NCBI GenBank assembly: GCA_903874975.1
Contig: CAIQUL010000070.1
Coordinates: 1 to 44,108, forward strand
DNA length: 44,108 nucleotides
Source: an uncultured Chthoniobacter sp.
GTDB taxonomy: Bacteria > Verrucomicrobiota > Verrucomicrobiia > Chthoniobacterales > Chthoniobacteraceae
Direction: 5' to 3'
This document shows, one piece after another, positions 1-7,124 of this stretch (the first letter of the stretch is position 1; the number at the start of each line of letters is the position of its first letter). Below the pieces are notes generated by a model, which made no database searches, was not told the DNA's origin, and was given only the letters and a program-made list of their open reading frames with translations. The position numbers and the translations under genes were made by a program.

Positions 1-145
1 ATGAAATGAACGTGACGAAACTCAGGATTCATAAGCTGGAAAAAGAGCGCGCACGCTAGCGAGCCCGCCCGCCCCGCGCAACGCCAGCTTTCCGCCGTGA
101 CTCGCCGCCGCCGCCCGGCGAAAGTCCGCGCCTTTTCCCCGAGCC

Positions 146-898
146 ATGCGCGCCTACATCCTAAACCTCGACGCTGCGAAAGACCGCTGGGCGGCGCTTT
201 CCGGAGCGTTCGAGCGGATCGGCTTTCCGGTGACGCGGGTGCCGGGTGTCGAAGGCGCGAAGTTGGAATTGCCGATCCCGGAATACGCGGAGGGCCGGTA
301 TCGCTGGTTCCACGGGCGACCCACGAATGTGCGCGAGGTGGGCTGCTACCTCAGCCACGTCGCGGCGTGCCGGGCCTTCCTCGAAACCGCCGACGAGCAC
401 GGCCTGATCTGCGAGGATGACCTCGTGCTCGGGCCGGATTTTCCGACCGTGCTGGCGGCCGCGCTGCGCCATCGCAGCTCGTGGAATATCCTGCGTCTGA
501 CCGGGCTCAGCGCAGGGCATGCGGTGCCCGTGCGCCAGCTCGGCGGCGGCTCCGTGTTGTGCGTGAATTTTGGCCGACTGAAAGGTGCAGGCGCCTACGT
601 GGTGGACCGCGCGGCCGCGCAGGCGTTGGTCGCGCATCTGCTGCCGATGTGGCTCCCGTGGGACCACGCCTTCGACCGCGAATGGTTCTTCGGCCTGCGC
701 GCGGCCAGCGTGCAGCCGTTCCCGATTTCGCAGACCGACAGCGGCTTCAAATCCTCCATCCAAGGCAGCTCCCGCCGCCCGCTGGCGTCGTGGCGGCGCT
801 GGTTCACCACGCACCCGTATCAGGCCGTGAACGAGGTCTCGCGCTGGCTGTTTCGCAGCGTGAGCTTTCTGCGGTGGAAAGCTGCGCGCGCGGAGTAG
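146..898 (+). CDS. Glycosyltransferase family 25 protein
   Basis: The 250-residue product begins with MRAYILNLDAAKDRW, the typical opening of family 25 (LPS/beta-1,4-galactosyltransferase-like) enzymes. It continues with the conserved VGCYLSHVAACRAF stretch near residue 70 and an acidic EDDLVL motif near residue 90, the expected metal/nucleotide-sugar site. No signal peptide or membrane segment is visible, so it should act in the cytoplasm on surface-glycan precursors; acceptor and sugar cannot be read from sequence. The length is normal for the family, so the gene looks complete. It converges on a HAD gene whose 3' part is missing right after this gene's stop. The 145 bases upstream show no convincing promoter. 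Confidence 0.85.
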   Translation: MRAYILNLDAAKDRWAALSGAFERIGFPVTRVPGVEGAKLELPIPEYAEGRYRWFHGRPTNVREVGCYLSHVAACRAFLETADEHGLICEDDLVLGPDFPTVLAAALRHRSSWNILRLTGLSAGHAVPVRQLGGGSVLCVNFGRLKGAGAYVVDRAAAQALVAHLLPMWLPWDHAFDREWFFGLRAASVQPFPISQTDSGFKSSIQGSSRRPLASWRRWFTTHPYQAVNEVSRWLFRSVSFLRWKAARAE

Positions 899-909
899 CG
901 GCGGCCGTC

Positions 910-1149
910 GCCGAGTTCGCGCAGGCGGGCATTGGTTGGGCGGTCGATGTCGAGGTAATCGAGCAGCGCCTTCATGTAGGCCAGCTCGTTGTCGAAGCCC
1001 TGCGCTTTCACCAACTCGTGGCAGTGCGCCCAGAATTTTTTCGGATCGATGCCAAAGGTCGGGAAGAGCACCTCGTCCTGCATGTAGTTCGGCGAGAGCG
1101 TCTGGTTGTAGTCATAGACGATGGCGATGGTGTTTTGCGGGGAGCTCAT
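910..1149 (-). pseudogene. HAD-like hydrolase, N-terminal fragment
   Basis: The first 80 residues look like a genuine HAD-superfamily start: IAIVYDYNQTLSPNYMQDEV carries a DxxxT-type motif I with Asn at the second acidic position, followed by a helical cap segment (FWAHCHELVKAQGFDNELAYM). After RPTNARLRELG, near 910, the reading frame runs into low-complexity Arg/Ser-rich sequence that is antisense to the end of the glycosyltransferase gene. Nothing of motifs II-IV remains, so the product cannot be catalytic. It lies 25 nt downstream of the Uma2 gene on the same strand and may share its promoter. Either the 3' part was deleted or the assembly is joined wrongly here. Confidence 0.65.
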
Positions 1150-1174
1150 GGGGCGGCTTCGGGCCGGACGGCGA

Positions 1175-1750
1175 CTACGAGCCGGTCAGGCCGGTGCCTT
1201 CGTAGATTTCGGCGAGCGGGAGTTCACACTCGATCTCGGGGAAAGCCAGCACCTGCTCGGGTGCGGCCGCATACTCCTGCGTCCAGCTTTCACCCGCGCG
1301 CCGCCAGAGCGTGACGGCCATCGTGTCGGTCTCGACGAGCGCGAGCACGCGGAGCGACGGGATGGTGAGATAGGCCTCGCGCTTTTCGCCGCGATCGAGG
1401 CGGGCGGTGGATTCGGAGAGCACCTCGAAGAGGACGACCGGCTTGTCCTGAAAATGGGCATCGGGGGAGTTCGGTTCGCAGATCACCGACAGGTCGGGGT
1501 AGTAGAAGCGCAGGTCGCTGCCTTGCTGGACGCGGATGAGGGCGTCGGAATTAAACGGCTCACAGCGTTTTCCGCGAAGGCGGGTGCCGAACGAGATCGC
1601 GAGATTCGTGCCGATGCGCGCGTGGCGGTTCGTTCCTCCTGCCATGGCATAGACCACGCCGTTGAGATACTCGTGCTTTTGCTCAGCGCCGTCCTCGCCG
1701 CGCAGGAAATCCTCGGGTGTAAGATAGGCGTGGCGCTGGGCGATGCTCAT
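1175..1750 (-). CDS. Uma2 family (DUF820) putative endonuclease
   Basis: The 191-residue protein has the Uma2/DUF820 layout: an N-terminal LTPEDFLRGEDGAEQKHEYLNG, the YYPDLSVICE strand and the VVLFEVLSESTARLDRGEK strand, matching the Asp and Glu positions of a PD-(D/E)XK-like core. The family is predicted to be a restriction-type endonuclease fold and is often highly multiplied in Cyanobacteria, Planctomycetes and Verrucomicrobia; its biological role is unknown. Length is typical. A textbook promoter ends only 6 nt before the ATG, so the mRNA is probably leaderless. The HAD fragment follows 25 nt downstream. Confidence 0.85.
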   Translation of the reverse strand: MSIAQRHAYLTPEDFLRGEDGAEQKHEYLNGVVYAMAGGTNRHARIGTNLAISFGTRLRGKRCEPFNSDALIRVQQGSDLRFYYPDLSVICEPNSPDAHFQDKPVVLFEVLSESTARLDRGEKREAYLTIPSLRVLALVETDTMAVTLWRRAGESWTQEYAAAPEQVLAFPEIECELPLAEIYEGTGLTGS

Positions 1751-1756
1751 GGGCGA

Positions 1757-1785
1757 AGGCTAGGGAGCACGGTTCGCGGTGTCAA
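1757..1785 (-). promoter_or_regulatory. Sigma70-type promoter of the Uma2 gene, leaderless
   Basis: On the minus strand TTGACA (1785-1780), a 17-nt spacer and TAGCCT (1762-1757) are followed after 6 nt by the ATG at 1750. The -35 box is a perfect consensus. Transcription would be expected to start at or next to the start codon, leaving no room for a ribosome binding site. Confidence 0.7.
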
Positions 1786-1800
1786 ATGGCGGACGGGCGG

Positions 1801-2679
1801 TCAGCCGAGCAGATTCTTCAGCGCGGGGGCAAGTTCGGCGAAGGTGAACCCAAAACCGTGGTCGAGGGCGGCGGCGGGGAGGACGCGTTTGCTGTCGAGG
1901 AGCTCGCGGGCGAAGTCGCCGAGCGCGGCGCGGAGGGCGAAGGCAGGGACGCGGAGGAAGGCCGGGCGGTGGAGGGTGGCGGCGAGCGTGCGGGTGAAGT
2001 CGGCGTTGCGCACGGGCCACGGGGCGGAGCCATTGAGCGGACCGCGGACGTCGAGGTTCTCGATGGCGAAGAGGGCGAGCTGCGCGAGGTCATCGAGGTG
2101 AATCCACGACATCCACTGGCGGCCATCGCCGAGCGGACCGCCGAGGCCGAGTTGGAAAATGGGTGTCATCGGCGCGAGCGCGCCGCCGCTTTTCCCGAGG
2201 ACAAGCGAGGTGCGCAGCGTAACCAGGCGGACTCCTTCAACCCGCTCCGCCTCGACCTCCCATGCCTGCGTGGTTGCGGCGAGGAAGCCGGTGCCACCGG
2301 GCGAAGTTTCGGTGAGTTCCGTGTCGCCGCGATCGCCGTAGAAGCCAATGGCGGAGCCGCTGAGCAGGACCTCGGGCTTTTCTCGCACGGCGTTGATTGC
2401 TTCGACCACCCGGCGGGTGCCGAGCACGCGGCTTTCCGTGATGCGGCGCTTTTTTGCCGCGGTCCACAGTCCCATCACGGACTCGCCGGCGAGGTGGATG
2501 AGCGCCTCGCAGCCGGCGATGTCGGGCGGGCGCTCCAGCGAAAAATCGCGCATTTCACACCCGGGAATCGCCCGTCGCGGAGCGCGCGTGAATGCCACGA
2601 TCTCGTGCCCGCGCCGCAGCGCGAGGTCGATGATTTTTCCGCCGATGAAGCCGGTCGCGCCGGTGACGCCGATGTGCAT
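1801..2679 (-). CDS. TIGR01777-type NAD(P)-dependent epimerase
   Basis: The 292-residue protein opens with MHIGVTGATGFIGGKIIDLA, an extended-SDR Rossmann motif (GxTGFIG). It then shows LIHLAGESVMGLWTAAKK, SGSAIGFYGDRGDTELTE (SDR Ser and Tyr region) and a C-terminal domain ending in LNVTP-like sequence rich in Ala and Leu, as in the YfcH/SulA family. These cytoplasmic proteins are annotated as nucleoside-diphosphate-sugar epimerases, but their substrate is unknown. The length is normal. It follows the amidase gene on the same strand, separated only by a hairpin-type repeat (2682-2750). Confidence 0.85.
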   Translation of the reverse strand: MHIGVTGATGFIGGKIIDLALRRGHEIVAFTRAPRRAIPGCEMRDFSLERPPDIAGCEALIHLAGESVMGLWTAAKKRRITESRVLGTRRVVEAINAVREKPEVLLSGSAIGFYGDRGDTELTETSPGGTGFLAATTQAWEVEAERVEGVRLVTLRTSLVLGKSGGALAPMTPIFQLGLGGPLGDGRQWMSWIHLDDLAQLALFAIENLDVRGPLNGSAPWPVRNADFTRTLAATLHRPAFLRVPAFALRAALGDFARELLDSKRVLPAAALDHGFGFTFAELAPALKNLLG

Positions 2680-2681
2680 TT

Positions 2682-2750
2682 AGGATTTAAGATTTAGGAT
2701 TTGGGACGGATTCGCCTTTGCTGCCGCCAAAATGCTCAATGCTAAATCCC
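2682..2750. repeat. Intergenic inverted repeat with heptad arms (locus A)
   Basis: Left arm 2682-2705 and right arm 2727-2750 are inverted repeats matching at 18 of 24 positions by eye, around a 21-nt loop. The arms consist of degenerate 7-nt units such as GGATTTA and AGATTTA and are AT-rich in a GC-rich neighbourhood. The element fills the gap between the amidase stop (2752) and the epimerase start (2679). Its sequence is unrelated to the other loci, but the design is the same. Confidence 0.75.
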
Positions 2751-2751
2751 C

Positions 2752-3759
2752 TTACGTTTCCGGTTGGTCGAAGCGACCGTGGATCCAGCGGTAGGGGAAT
2801 TTGTCGCCGGGGCAGTCGGTGGGCCAGCGGGGTGGGTTGATCGCGCGGTGGGGTTTCACGATGGCCCATCGGCCGTCGATCTTGCCCACGCGGTCGCGGA
2901 GGTAGCGGATCAGTTCGTCGCAGGCCGCGATCTGGCGTTCGGTGGGTTTGTCGCGATTGAAATCGCCGACGAGGCAGATGCCGAGGGACATGTTATTCAG
3001 GTTGTCGCTGTGCACGTGGCCACCCTGAAGCTGGCGGTGCCAGCGATTGCCAATTTCGATTTCGCCGTCGCCGGAGGAGTGGCCGTTGCCGATGACGAAA
3101 TGATAGGCCATGCCATTGGGCATGCCGCGGACGTTGCGGTGGTAGTATTCGAAAGCCTTGGCGTTGCCCTGCCGCGTGCCGCTGTTGTGGACCACGATGT
3201 AGCGCCAGCGGCGGCTCAGGACCGGTGCGGCGTTAATCTGTTTCCGCACTGGTTTGCTGAGGTATTTCCAACGCTCAAACCAACCGCCGCCTCCTGCGGG
3301 TTGAAAACCGGCCTGCTGCTCCACACCATCTTTGACGATCGTAATCGGAGCGGGTGGAGCGGGTGGCTCGGGTTTCGGTACCGGAGCGACCGGGGGGCTG
3401 CCCGGAGGCGTCCGGTTGAAGGGATGGGGCCGCGGGGTGGCTTCGGGTTCCGGCTGCGGGTCGGGTTGGGGTTTCGGCTTGGGCGTTGATTCCGGCTCCG
3501 GCTTGGGCTTGGGCTTCGGAGTGGCTTCCGGATCAGGCTTTGGTTTCGGCTTTGGGGTCGCGGGTGCAGGCGTGACCGTAGGTTTCGGTTTGGGCTTGGG
3601 CCGGGGCGTGGCTTCCGGCGAAGGCGTCATCGGAACGGTGCGGATTTCCTCGCGAGCCTTGAGGAACTGCCGCTTCTTCTCCTCCTCGCTCAATTCCGCG
3701 CGCAGCCCTGTGCCCATCAGGATTCCAAGGGCCAGCAACGACAGAAAAATGGGGCGCAC
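2752..3759 (-). CDS. N-acetylmuramoyl-L-alanine amidase with Pro/Lys-rich linker
   Basis: I place the start at the GTG at 3759, which gives 335 residues beginning VRPIFLSLLALGILMGTGL, a good signal peptide; the longer frame upstream has no such feature. A linker of KPKP/PEPE repeats (about residues 40-130) resembles wall- or periplasm-spanning stalks. The C-terminal 150 residues form an amidase_2/PGRP domain with YIVVHNSGT, GGHVHSDN and TDCPGDKFPY, the expected zinc-ligand positions (His, His, Cys/Asp). The enzyme should cleave the bond between muramic acid and the peptide stem in the periplasm. The -10 box TAGCAT ends 7 nt before the GTG. Part of the linker reads as Gly-rich sequence on the other strand, but that is a shadow. 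Confidence 0.85.
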   Translation of the reverse strand: MRPIFLSLLALGILMGTGLRAELSEEEKKRQFLKAREEIRTVPMTPSPEATPRPKPKPKPTVTPAPATPKPKPKPDPEATPKPKPKPEPESTPKPKPQPDPQPEPEATPRPHPFNRTPPGSPPVAPVPKPEPPAPPAPITIVKDGVEQQAGFQPAGGGGWFERWKYLSKPVRKQINAAPVLSRRWRYIVVHNSGTRQGNAKAFEYYHRNVRGMPNGMAYHFVIGNGHSSGDGEIEIGNRWHRQLQGGHVHSDNLNNMSLGICLVGDFNRDKPTERQIAACDELIRYLRDRVGKIDGRWAIVKPHRAINPPRWPTDCPGDKFPYRWIHGRFDQPET

Positions 3760-3766
3760 GCGGCGG

Positions 3767-3794
3767 ATGCTAGCAGCCGCGGCGTGCCGTTCAA
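3767..3794 (-). promoter_or_regulatory. Candidate leaderless promoter of the amidase gene
   Basis: On the minus strand TTGAAC (3794-3789), a 16-nt spacer and TAGCAT (3772-3767) lie 7 nt before the GTG at 3759. This supports the shorter start and predicts a transcript starting at or beside it. Confidence 0.55.
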
Positions 3795-3833
3795 GCCGGG
3801 CGCGCGGAAAGTGTTTCCCCCGCGTGAAGTGGC

Positions 3834-3862
3834 TTGGAAACAAGACACGCCGGACCTATCCT
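3834..3862 (+). promoter_or_regulatory. Candidate leaderless promoter of the small membrane protein gene
   Basis: TTGGAA (3834-3839), a 17-nt spacer and TATCCT (3857-3862) are followed after 6 nt by the ATG at 3869. The geometry matches the Uma2 and amidase promoters. It would drive the membrane protein gene and the overlapping trpF. Confidence 0.6.
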
Positions 3863-3868
3863 GCCCGC

Positions 3869-4276
3869 ATGAAACCATTCCTCATTCGCTGGTTGTGCTC
3901 GAGCGTCGCGGTGGCTGTGGCGGTGTACCTGACCCCGATGCAGGCGAGCGGCCTGACCGCGCTCATTTGCACGGCGCTGCTCCTCGGCATCGTCAATGCC
4001 TTCATCCGCCCCGTGCTGCTCTTGCTGAGCCTCCCCTTCATCCTCGTGACCCTCGGCTTTTTCATCCTCGTGGTGAATGCGCTCATGCTGAAGCTCGTGA
4101 GCGGAATCGTCCCCGGCTTCGACGCCGGCGGATTCTGGAGCGCCTTCTTCGGCGCGATCATCATCAGTATCGTGAACTGGGTGCTGAGCGCGTTTTTCAA
4201 GGACAGCGCGGGCAAGTATCAAGTCCTCACCCACCACGGGCAGATCAAGCAGGTGCAGGGGAAAGTCATCGAGTGA
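3869..4276 (+). CDS. Phage holin family / four-helix membrane protein (PF04020-like)
   Basis: The 135-residue protein is almost entirely hydrophobic, with about four membrane segments (residues 8-22, 28-46, 50-72, 92-112). It carries the GIVNAFIRPVLLLLSLPF and LGFFILVVNALML stretches typical of the YvlD/Mycobacterial 4-TMS holin family. Despite the name, these are widespread chromosomal inner-membrane proteins of unknown function, and nothing here suggests a prophage. The short charged tail (KYQVLTHHGQIKQVQ) should be cytoplasmic. Its TGA overlaps the GTG of trpF by 4 nt, so the two are translationally coupled. Confidence 0.85.
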   Translation: MKPFLIRWLCSSVAVAVAVYLTPMQASGLTALICTALLLGIVNAFIRPVLLLLSLPFILVTLGFFILVVNALMLKLVSGIVPGFDAGGFWSAFFGAIIISIVNWVLSAFFKDSAGKYQVLTHHGQIKQVQGKVIE

Positions 4277-4917
4277 GTGCGCGTGTGCGGGTGAAAATTT
4301 GCGGGCTCACGAACCGCGCGGATGCCGCCGCCGCCATCGACCTCGGTGCCGATGCGCTCGGCTTCAATCTCTTTCCCGGCTCGAAGCGCGTCATCAAACT
4401 CGAGGAAGCGACGGACTGGCTGCGCGCGCTGCCGCCCTTTGTCGCCCGCGTCGCGGTGGTCGTGAATCTCCCACTCGACGAGGCCCGCCATCTCGCGGCG
4501 CGGCCCGAGTTCGATCTCGTGCAGTTTCACGGCGACGAAGATGCGGCGTATTGCGCGGAGTTCGCCCGTCTGGGCCGGCCTTTTGTGAAAGCGCTCCGGC
4601 TGCAGGCTGCGGCGTCCATCGCGCTGGCGGGGACTTTTTCCACCCCGCACCTCCTGCTCGACGCCCCGGCCGGCGCGGCCTACGGCGGCACCGGCACGCT
4701 CAGCGATCTCGCGCTCGCCGAGGAGTGCGTGCGGCGGCATCCCGCGCTGCACATCATCCTCGCGGGCGGCTTGAACCCCGAGAACGTGGGGGCGGCCGTA
4801 AAGGCCGTGCGGCCCTGCGCGGTGGACGTGGCCAGCGGGGTGGAAATGGCTGGCGATGCGCGGCGGAAATGCGCCTCGCGAATGGAGCGGTTTCTCGCCG
4901 CGGCGCGGCCGGGTTAG
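4273..4917 (+). CDS. trpF: Phosphoribosylanthranilate isomerase
   Basis: This enzyme converts phosphoribosylanthranilate to CdRP in tryptophan synthesis. The 214-residue (beta/alpha)8 protein has VKICGLTN with the catalytic Cys at residue 10, DLVQFHGDE, the catalytic Asp region LLLDAP, and the phosphate-binding ILAGGLNPENV and DVASGVE motifs. I chose the GTG at 4273, which overlaps the previous stop (GTGA); GTG codons at 4285 and 4291 are alternatives. No other trp gene is in the window, so this is an orphan trpF coupled to an unrelated membrane protein gene. Confidence 0.93.
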   Translation: MSARVRVKICGLTNRADAAAAIDLGADALGFNLFPGSKRVIKLEEATDWLRALPPFVARVAVVVNLPLDEARHLAARPEFDLVQFHGDEDAAYCAEFARLGRPFVKALRLQAAASIALAGTFSTPHLLLDAPAGAAYGGTGTLSDLALAEECVRRHPALHIILAGGLNPENVGAAVKAVRPCAVDVASGVEMAGDARRKCASRMERFLAAARPG

Positions 4918-5037
4918 CGCGGGGCGGGGCGCGGCCCGCACACTAGGCATCGAAGCTGCTAAGTAGGCAAAGAACACGCCGCGACGTTACGGAAAAGGCT
5001 CCGCCATTTCCCCAGCCCGGAAGCGCCACTTCATACC

Positions 5038-5346
5038 ATGAGCCATCCCGTCACGAACCTCCGCCGCCTGCAAAGCCTGGCCCGCCGTCCGCTCGGTGTC
5101 CTGGCCCTCGCCGCCGCCTGTTTCGCCACTTTTTTCCCGCACGCCGCGGCCTACGGACCGGCCGGGCACCAGACCGTGGGAACCGTGGCCGATCGGCTGA
5201 ACGTCGGCACGCCCGCCGGTGCCCGCGTGCAAGCGCTGCTCGGCGGCGATTCGCTGGAATCCGCTGCCGCTGCGACCTGCGACCTCTGGGCCACGCAAAT
5301 CACCCGCCGCAATCTCGCCCTCGGCGGCTACCGCCTCGCCGCGGGG
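5038..5346 (+). pseudogene. S1/P1 nuclease, N-terminal fragment
   Basis: The first ~85 residues resemble the start of an S1/P1 (zinc-dependent single-strand nuclease) precursor: a signal peptide (LGVLALAAACFATFFPHAAA) followed by YGPAGHQTVGTVADRL, which corresponds to the conserved W-G-x-x-G-H mature N-terminus with Tyr replacing the usual zinc-ligand Trp. After about position 5295 the similarity fades, and from 5349 the sequence is antisense to the end of ribF. The remaining two thirds of the family, with most zinc ligands, are absent. As with the HAD fragment, the loss ends at the stop codon of a convergent gene. Confidence 0.65.
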
Positions 5347-5348
5347 CG

Positions 5349-6290
5349 TCATCGACCTGACGGCGCGCCGAGCACCGCGCGGGCGCGGGCGATGTCGCGG
5401 GCGATCTGGGCGCGGAGGGCTTCGCGGCTGGCGAATTTCTGCTCAGGGCGGAGAAACTGGCGGAAGGTGATTTCGAGGTCTTCGCCGTAGATGCTTTCGT
5501 CGAAGTCGAGGAGGTGGACTTCGAGGAGGCGCTCGCTGGTGGCGTTTTTGATCGTGGGCCGCACGCCGATGTTCACGGCGGCGGGAAGATTTTTGGAACC
5601 GCGGCGGGCTTCGGCCGCATAGACGCCGTTCGGGGGAAATTGCTCGTTGTGCGCGCTGAGGTTCGCGGTGGGAAAGCCGAGCGTCCGGCCGATGCGTTCG
5701 CCTTCGACCACGGTGCCGAGGATCGTGAACTCCCGGCCGAGCAGGCTTGCTGCGCGGGGCAGGTCGCCGGCTTCCACGGCCCGGCGAATGAGCGTGCTGC
5801 TGACAATCTCACCGTCCAAGGCCACCGCCGGCACGCCGACTTCGGCGAAGCCGTGCGCCGGTCCGAGTTTCCGGAGCAGGTCGAGATTGCCGGCGCGGCC
5901 TTTGCCAAAAGACCACTCGAAGCCGACGCAGATTTCGCGCAGCGGCCGCCCGGCGTCCGCGAGCGCGCGGATGAAGTCGGCGGGCTCGGTGGCGGCGAAG
6001 TCGCGGTCGAAAGGGATGACGAGAACGTGGTCGAGGCCGAGGCTGCGGATGCGCTGGAGCTTGTGCAGCGTGGAGGTGAGAAGGCGCGGTGCCTGGTCGG
6101 GGCGGAGGACGCGGATCGGGTGAGGGTCGAAGGTGACGGCGACGGCGGTGCCGCCCGCCAGGCGGGCGTCGTCGAGCGCGCGGCGGAGGACGGCTTGGTG
6201 CCCGAGATGCACTCCATCGAAGACGCCGATGGCGAGGAAGATCGGGCCGGGGAGGTGGGCGAGGTCGGGGATGGAGCGGAGGGGAGTCAC
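5349..6290 (-). CDS. ribF: Bifunctional riboflavin kinase / FAD synthetase
   Basis: The protein (313 residues, GTG start) phosphorylates riboflavin to FMN and adenylates FMN to FAD. The N-terminal nucleotidyltransferase domain shows AIGVFDGVHLGHQ (HxGH motif) and VTFDPHP, and the STLIRRAVEAGD segment precedes the kinase domain. The C-terminal domain has GRTLGFPTANL, NGVYAAEA and the VNIGVRPT strand. Length is standard. It is the last gene of the nusA-infB-rbfA-nrnA-truB-ribF series, separated from truB by a hairpin repeat that fills the whole gap. It ends GAPSGR beside the truncated S1/P1 gene. Confidence 0.95.
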   Translation of the reverse strand: MTPLRSIPDLAHLPGPIFLAIGVFDGVHLGHQAVLRRALDDARLAGGTAVAVTFDPHPIRVLRPDQAPRLLTSTLHKLQRIRSLGLDHVLVIPFDRDFAATEPADFIRALADAGRPLREICVGFEWSFGKGRAGNLDLLRKLGPAHGFAEVGVPAVALDGEIVSSTLIRRAVEAGDLPRAASLLGREFTILGTVVEGERIGRTLGFPTANLSAHNEQFPPNGVYAAEARRGSKNLPAAVNIGVRPTIKNATSERLLEVHLLDFDESIYGEDLEITFRQFLRPEQKFASREALRAQIARDIARARAVLGAPSGR

Positions 6291-6292
6291 GG

Positions 6293-6404
6293 GGGAAATG
6301 ACGAATGACGAATGACGAATGACGAACGAAGCCGAAAATCCGAATGGCGGGTTCCGGGCCAGGGTGAACGGGTTTGCTTCGTCATGGCGGCTTCGTCATT
6401 TCCC
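6293..6404. repeat. Intergenic inverted repeat with heptad arms (locus B)
   Basis: Four perfect tandem copies of AATGACG occupy 6297-6324. The other arm carries CTTCGTCAT at 6377-6385 and 6391-6399, exactly two heptads apart. The outermost 13 nt (6293-6305 and 6392-6404) are perfect inverted repeats. The element occupies the entire space between the truB stop (6405) and the ribF start (6290), so it would be transcribed within this operon. Confidence 0.8.
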
Positions 6405-7124
6405 TCACGCCCCGCGCATCCGCGAGACCGTCGGCAGACTGAGGATGCGGCTCTCAATGTCGCGGGGATCGAGTGTTTTGATTTCCTCGACGGTCACGGA
6501 ATGTTCGAGCGTGAACTTGCCGCTCTTGGTGCGGCGGAGGGATTTGAGGTGCGCGCCGCAGCCGAGTTCGTTGCCGATGTCGAAGGCGTAGGTGCGGACG
6601 TAGAAGCCTTTGGAGCAGACGACGCGGAAGTCAATCTCGGGCAGGCGCACGTCCTTGATCTCGTGCGCATAGACGTGGACGAAGCGCGGGTCGCGCTCCA
6701 CCACCTTGCCCTGACGCGCGAGTTTGTAGAGCGGGACGCCGTCTTTTTTGATCGCCGAAACCATGGGCGGCATCTGGTAAAAATCTCCGTGGAATTTGGC
6801 AAATGCGGAGTCAAGTTGCTCGCGGCTGAGGTCGGGCACGGGCTTGGTTTCGACGAGCTTGCCGTCGGCGTCCTGGCTGTCGGTGGTGATGCCGAGGGTC
6901 ATGGTGCCGGCGTATTCCTTGTCCTCGGCCATGAGCAGATCCTGAATCTTGGTGCCGCGTCCGAGCACGATGATGAGCAGGCCGGTGGCGAGGGGATCGA
7001 GCGTGCCGCAGTGGCCGACCTTTTTGGTATTGAGCGCGCGGCGGACGATGGCGACCACGTCGTGCGAGGTCATGCCGGGCGCTTTATCTACGAGGAGGAC
7101 ACCGTCAAGGCTGGTCAAATTCAT
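6405..7124 (-). CDS. truB: tRNA pseudouridine(55) synthase
   Basis: TruB makes pseudouridine at position 55 of tRNA. The 239-residue protein starts MNLTSLDGVLLVDKAPGMTS and has GHCGTLDPLATGLL, whose Asp is the catalytic residue, followed by the KEYAG and SKGFYVRTYAFDIG motifs. The ATG at 7124 is preferred because the family opens with G-x-x-x-x-D-K-P-x-G; it overlaps the nrnA stop by 20 nt, implying coupling. The C-terminal PUA extension seen in some homologues is absent. A heptad-arm hairpin begins 1 nt after the stop codon. Confidence 0.95.
   Translation of the reverse strand: MNLTSLDGVLLVDKAPGMTSHDVVAIVRRALNTKKVGHCGTLDPLATGLLIIVLGRGTKIQDLLMAEDKEYAGTMTLGITTDSQDADGKLVETKPVPDLSREQLDSAFAKFHGDFYQMPPMVSAIKKDGVPLYKLARQGKVVERDPRFVHVYAHEIKDVRLPEIDFRVVCSKGFYVRTYAFDIGNELGCGAHLKSLRRTKSGKFTLEHSVTVEEIKTLDPRDIESRILSLPTVSRMRGA

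Noticed and set aside
2752-3759. TonB-like protein because of the Pro/Lys repeats
   Set aside because: The C-terminus is a complete amidase domain, so the repeats are only a linker.
3332-3868. A glycine-rich protein or an extended N-terminus for the small membrane protein
   Set aside because: The Gly-rich part is the complement of the amidase Pro/Lys linker; the real start is the ATG at 3869, right behind a promoter.
3869-4276. Prophage holin
   Set aside because: No phage genes are nearby; this four-helix family is common on chromosomes and here is coupled to trpF.
6293-6404. CRISPR array or simple microsatellite
   Set aside because: The units are 7 nt without spacers, and a matching inverse arm is present, which neither explanation predicts.
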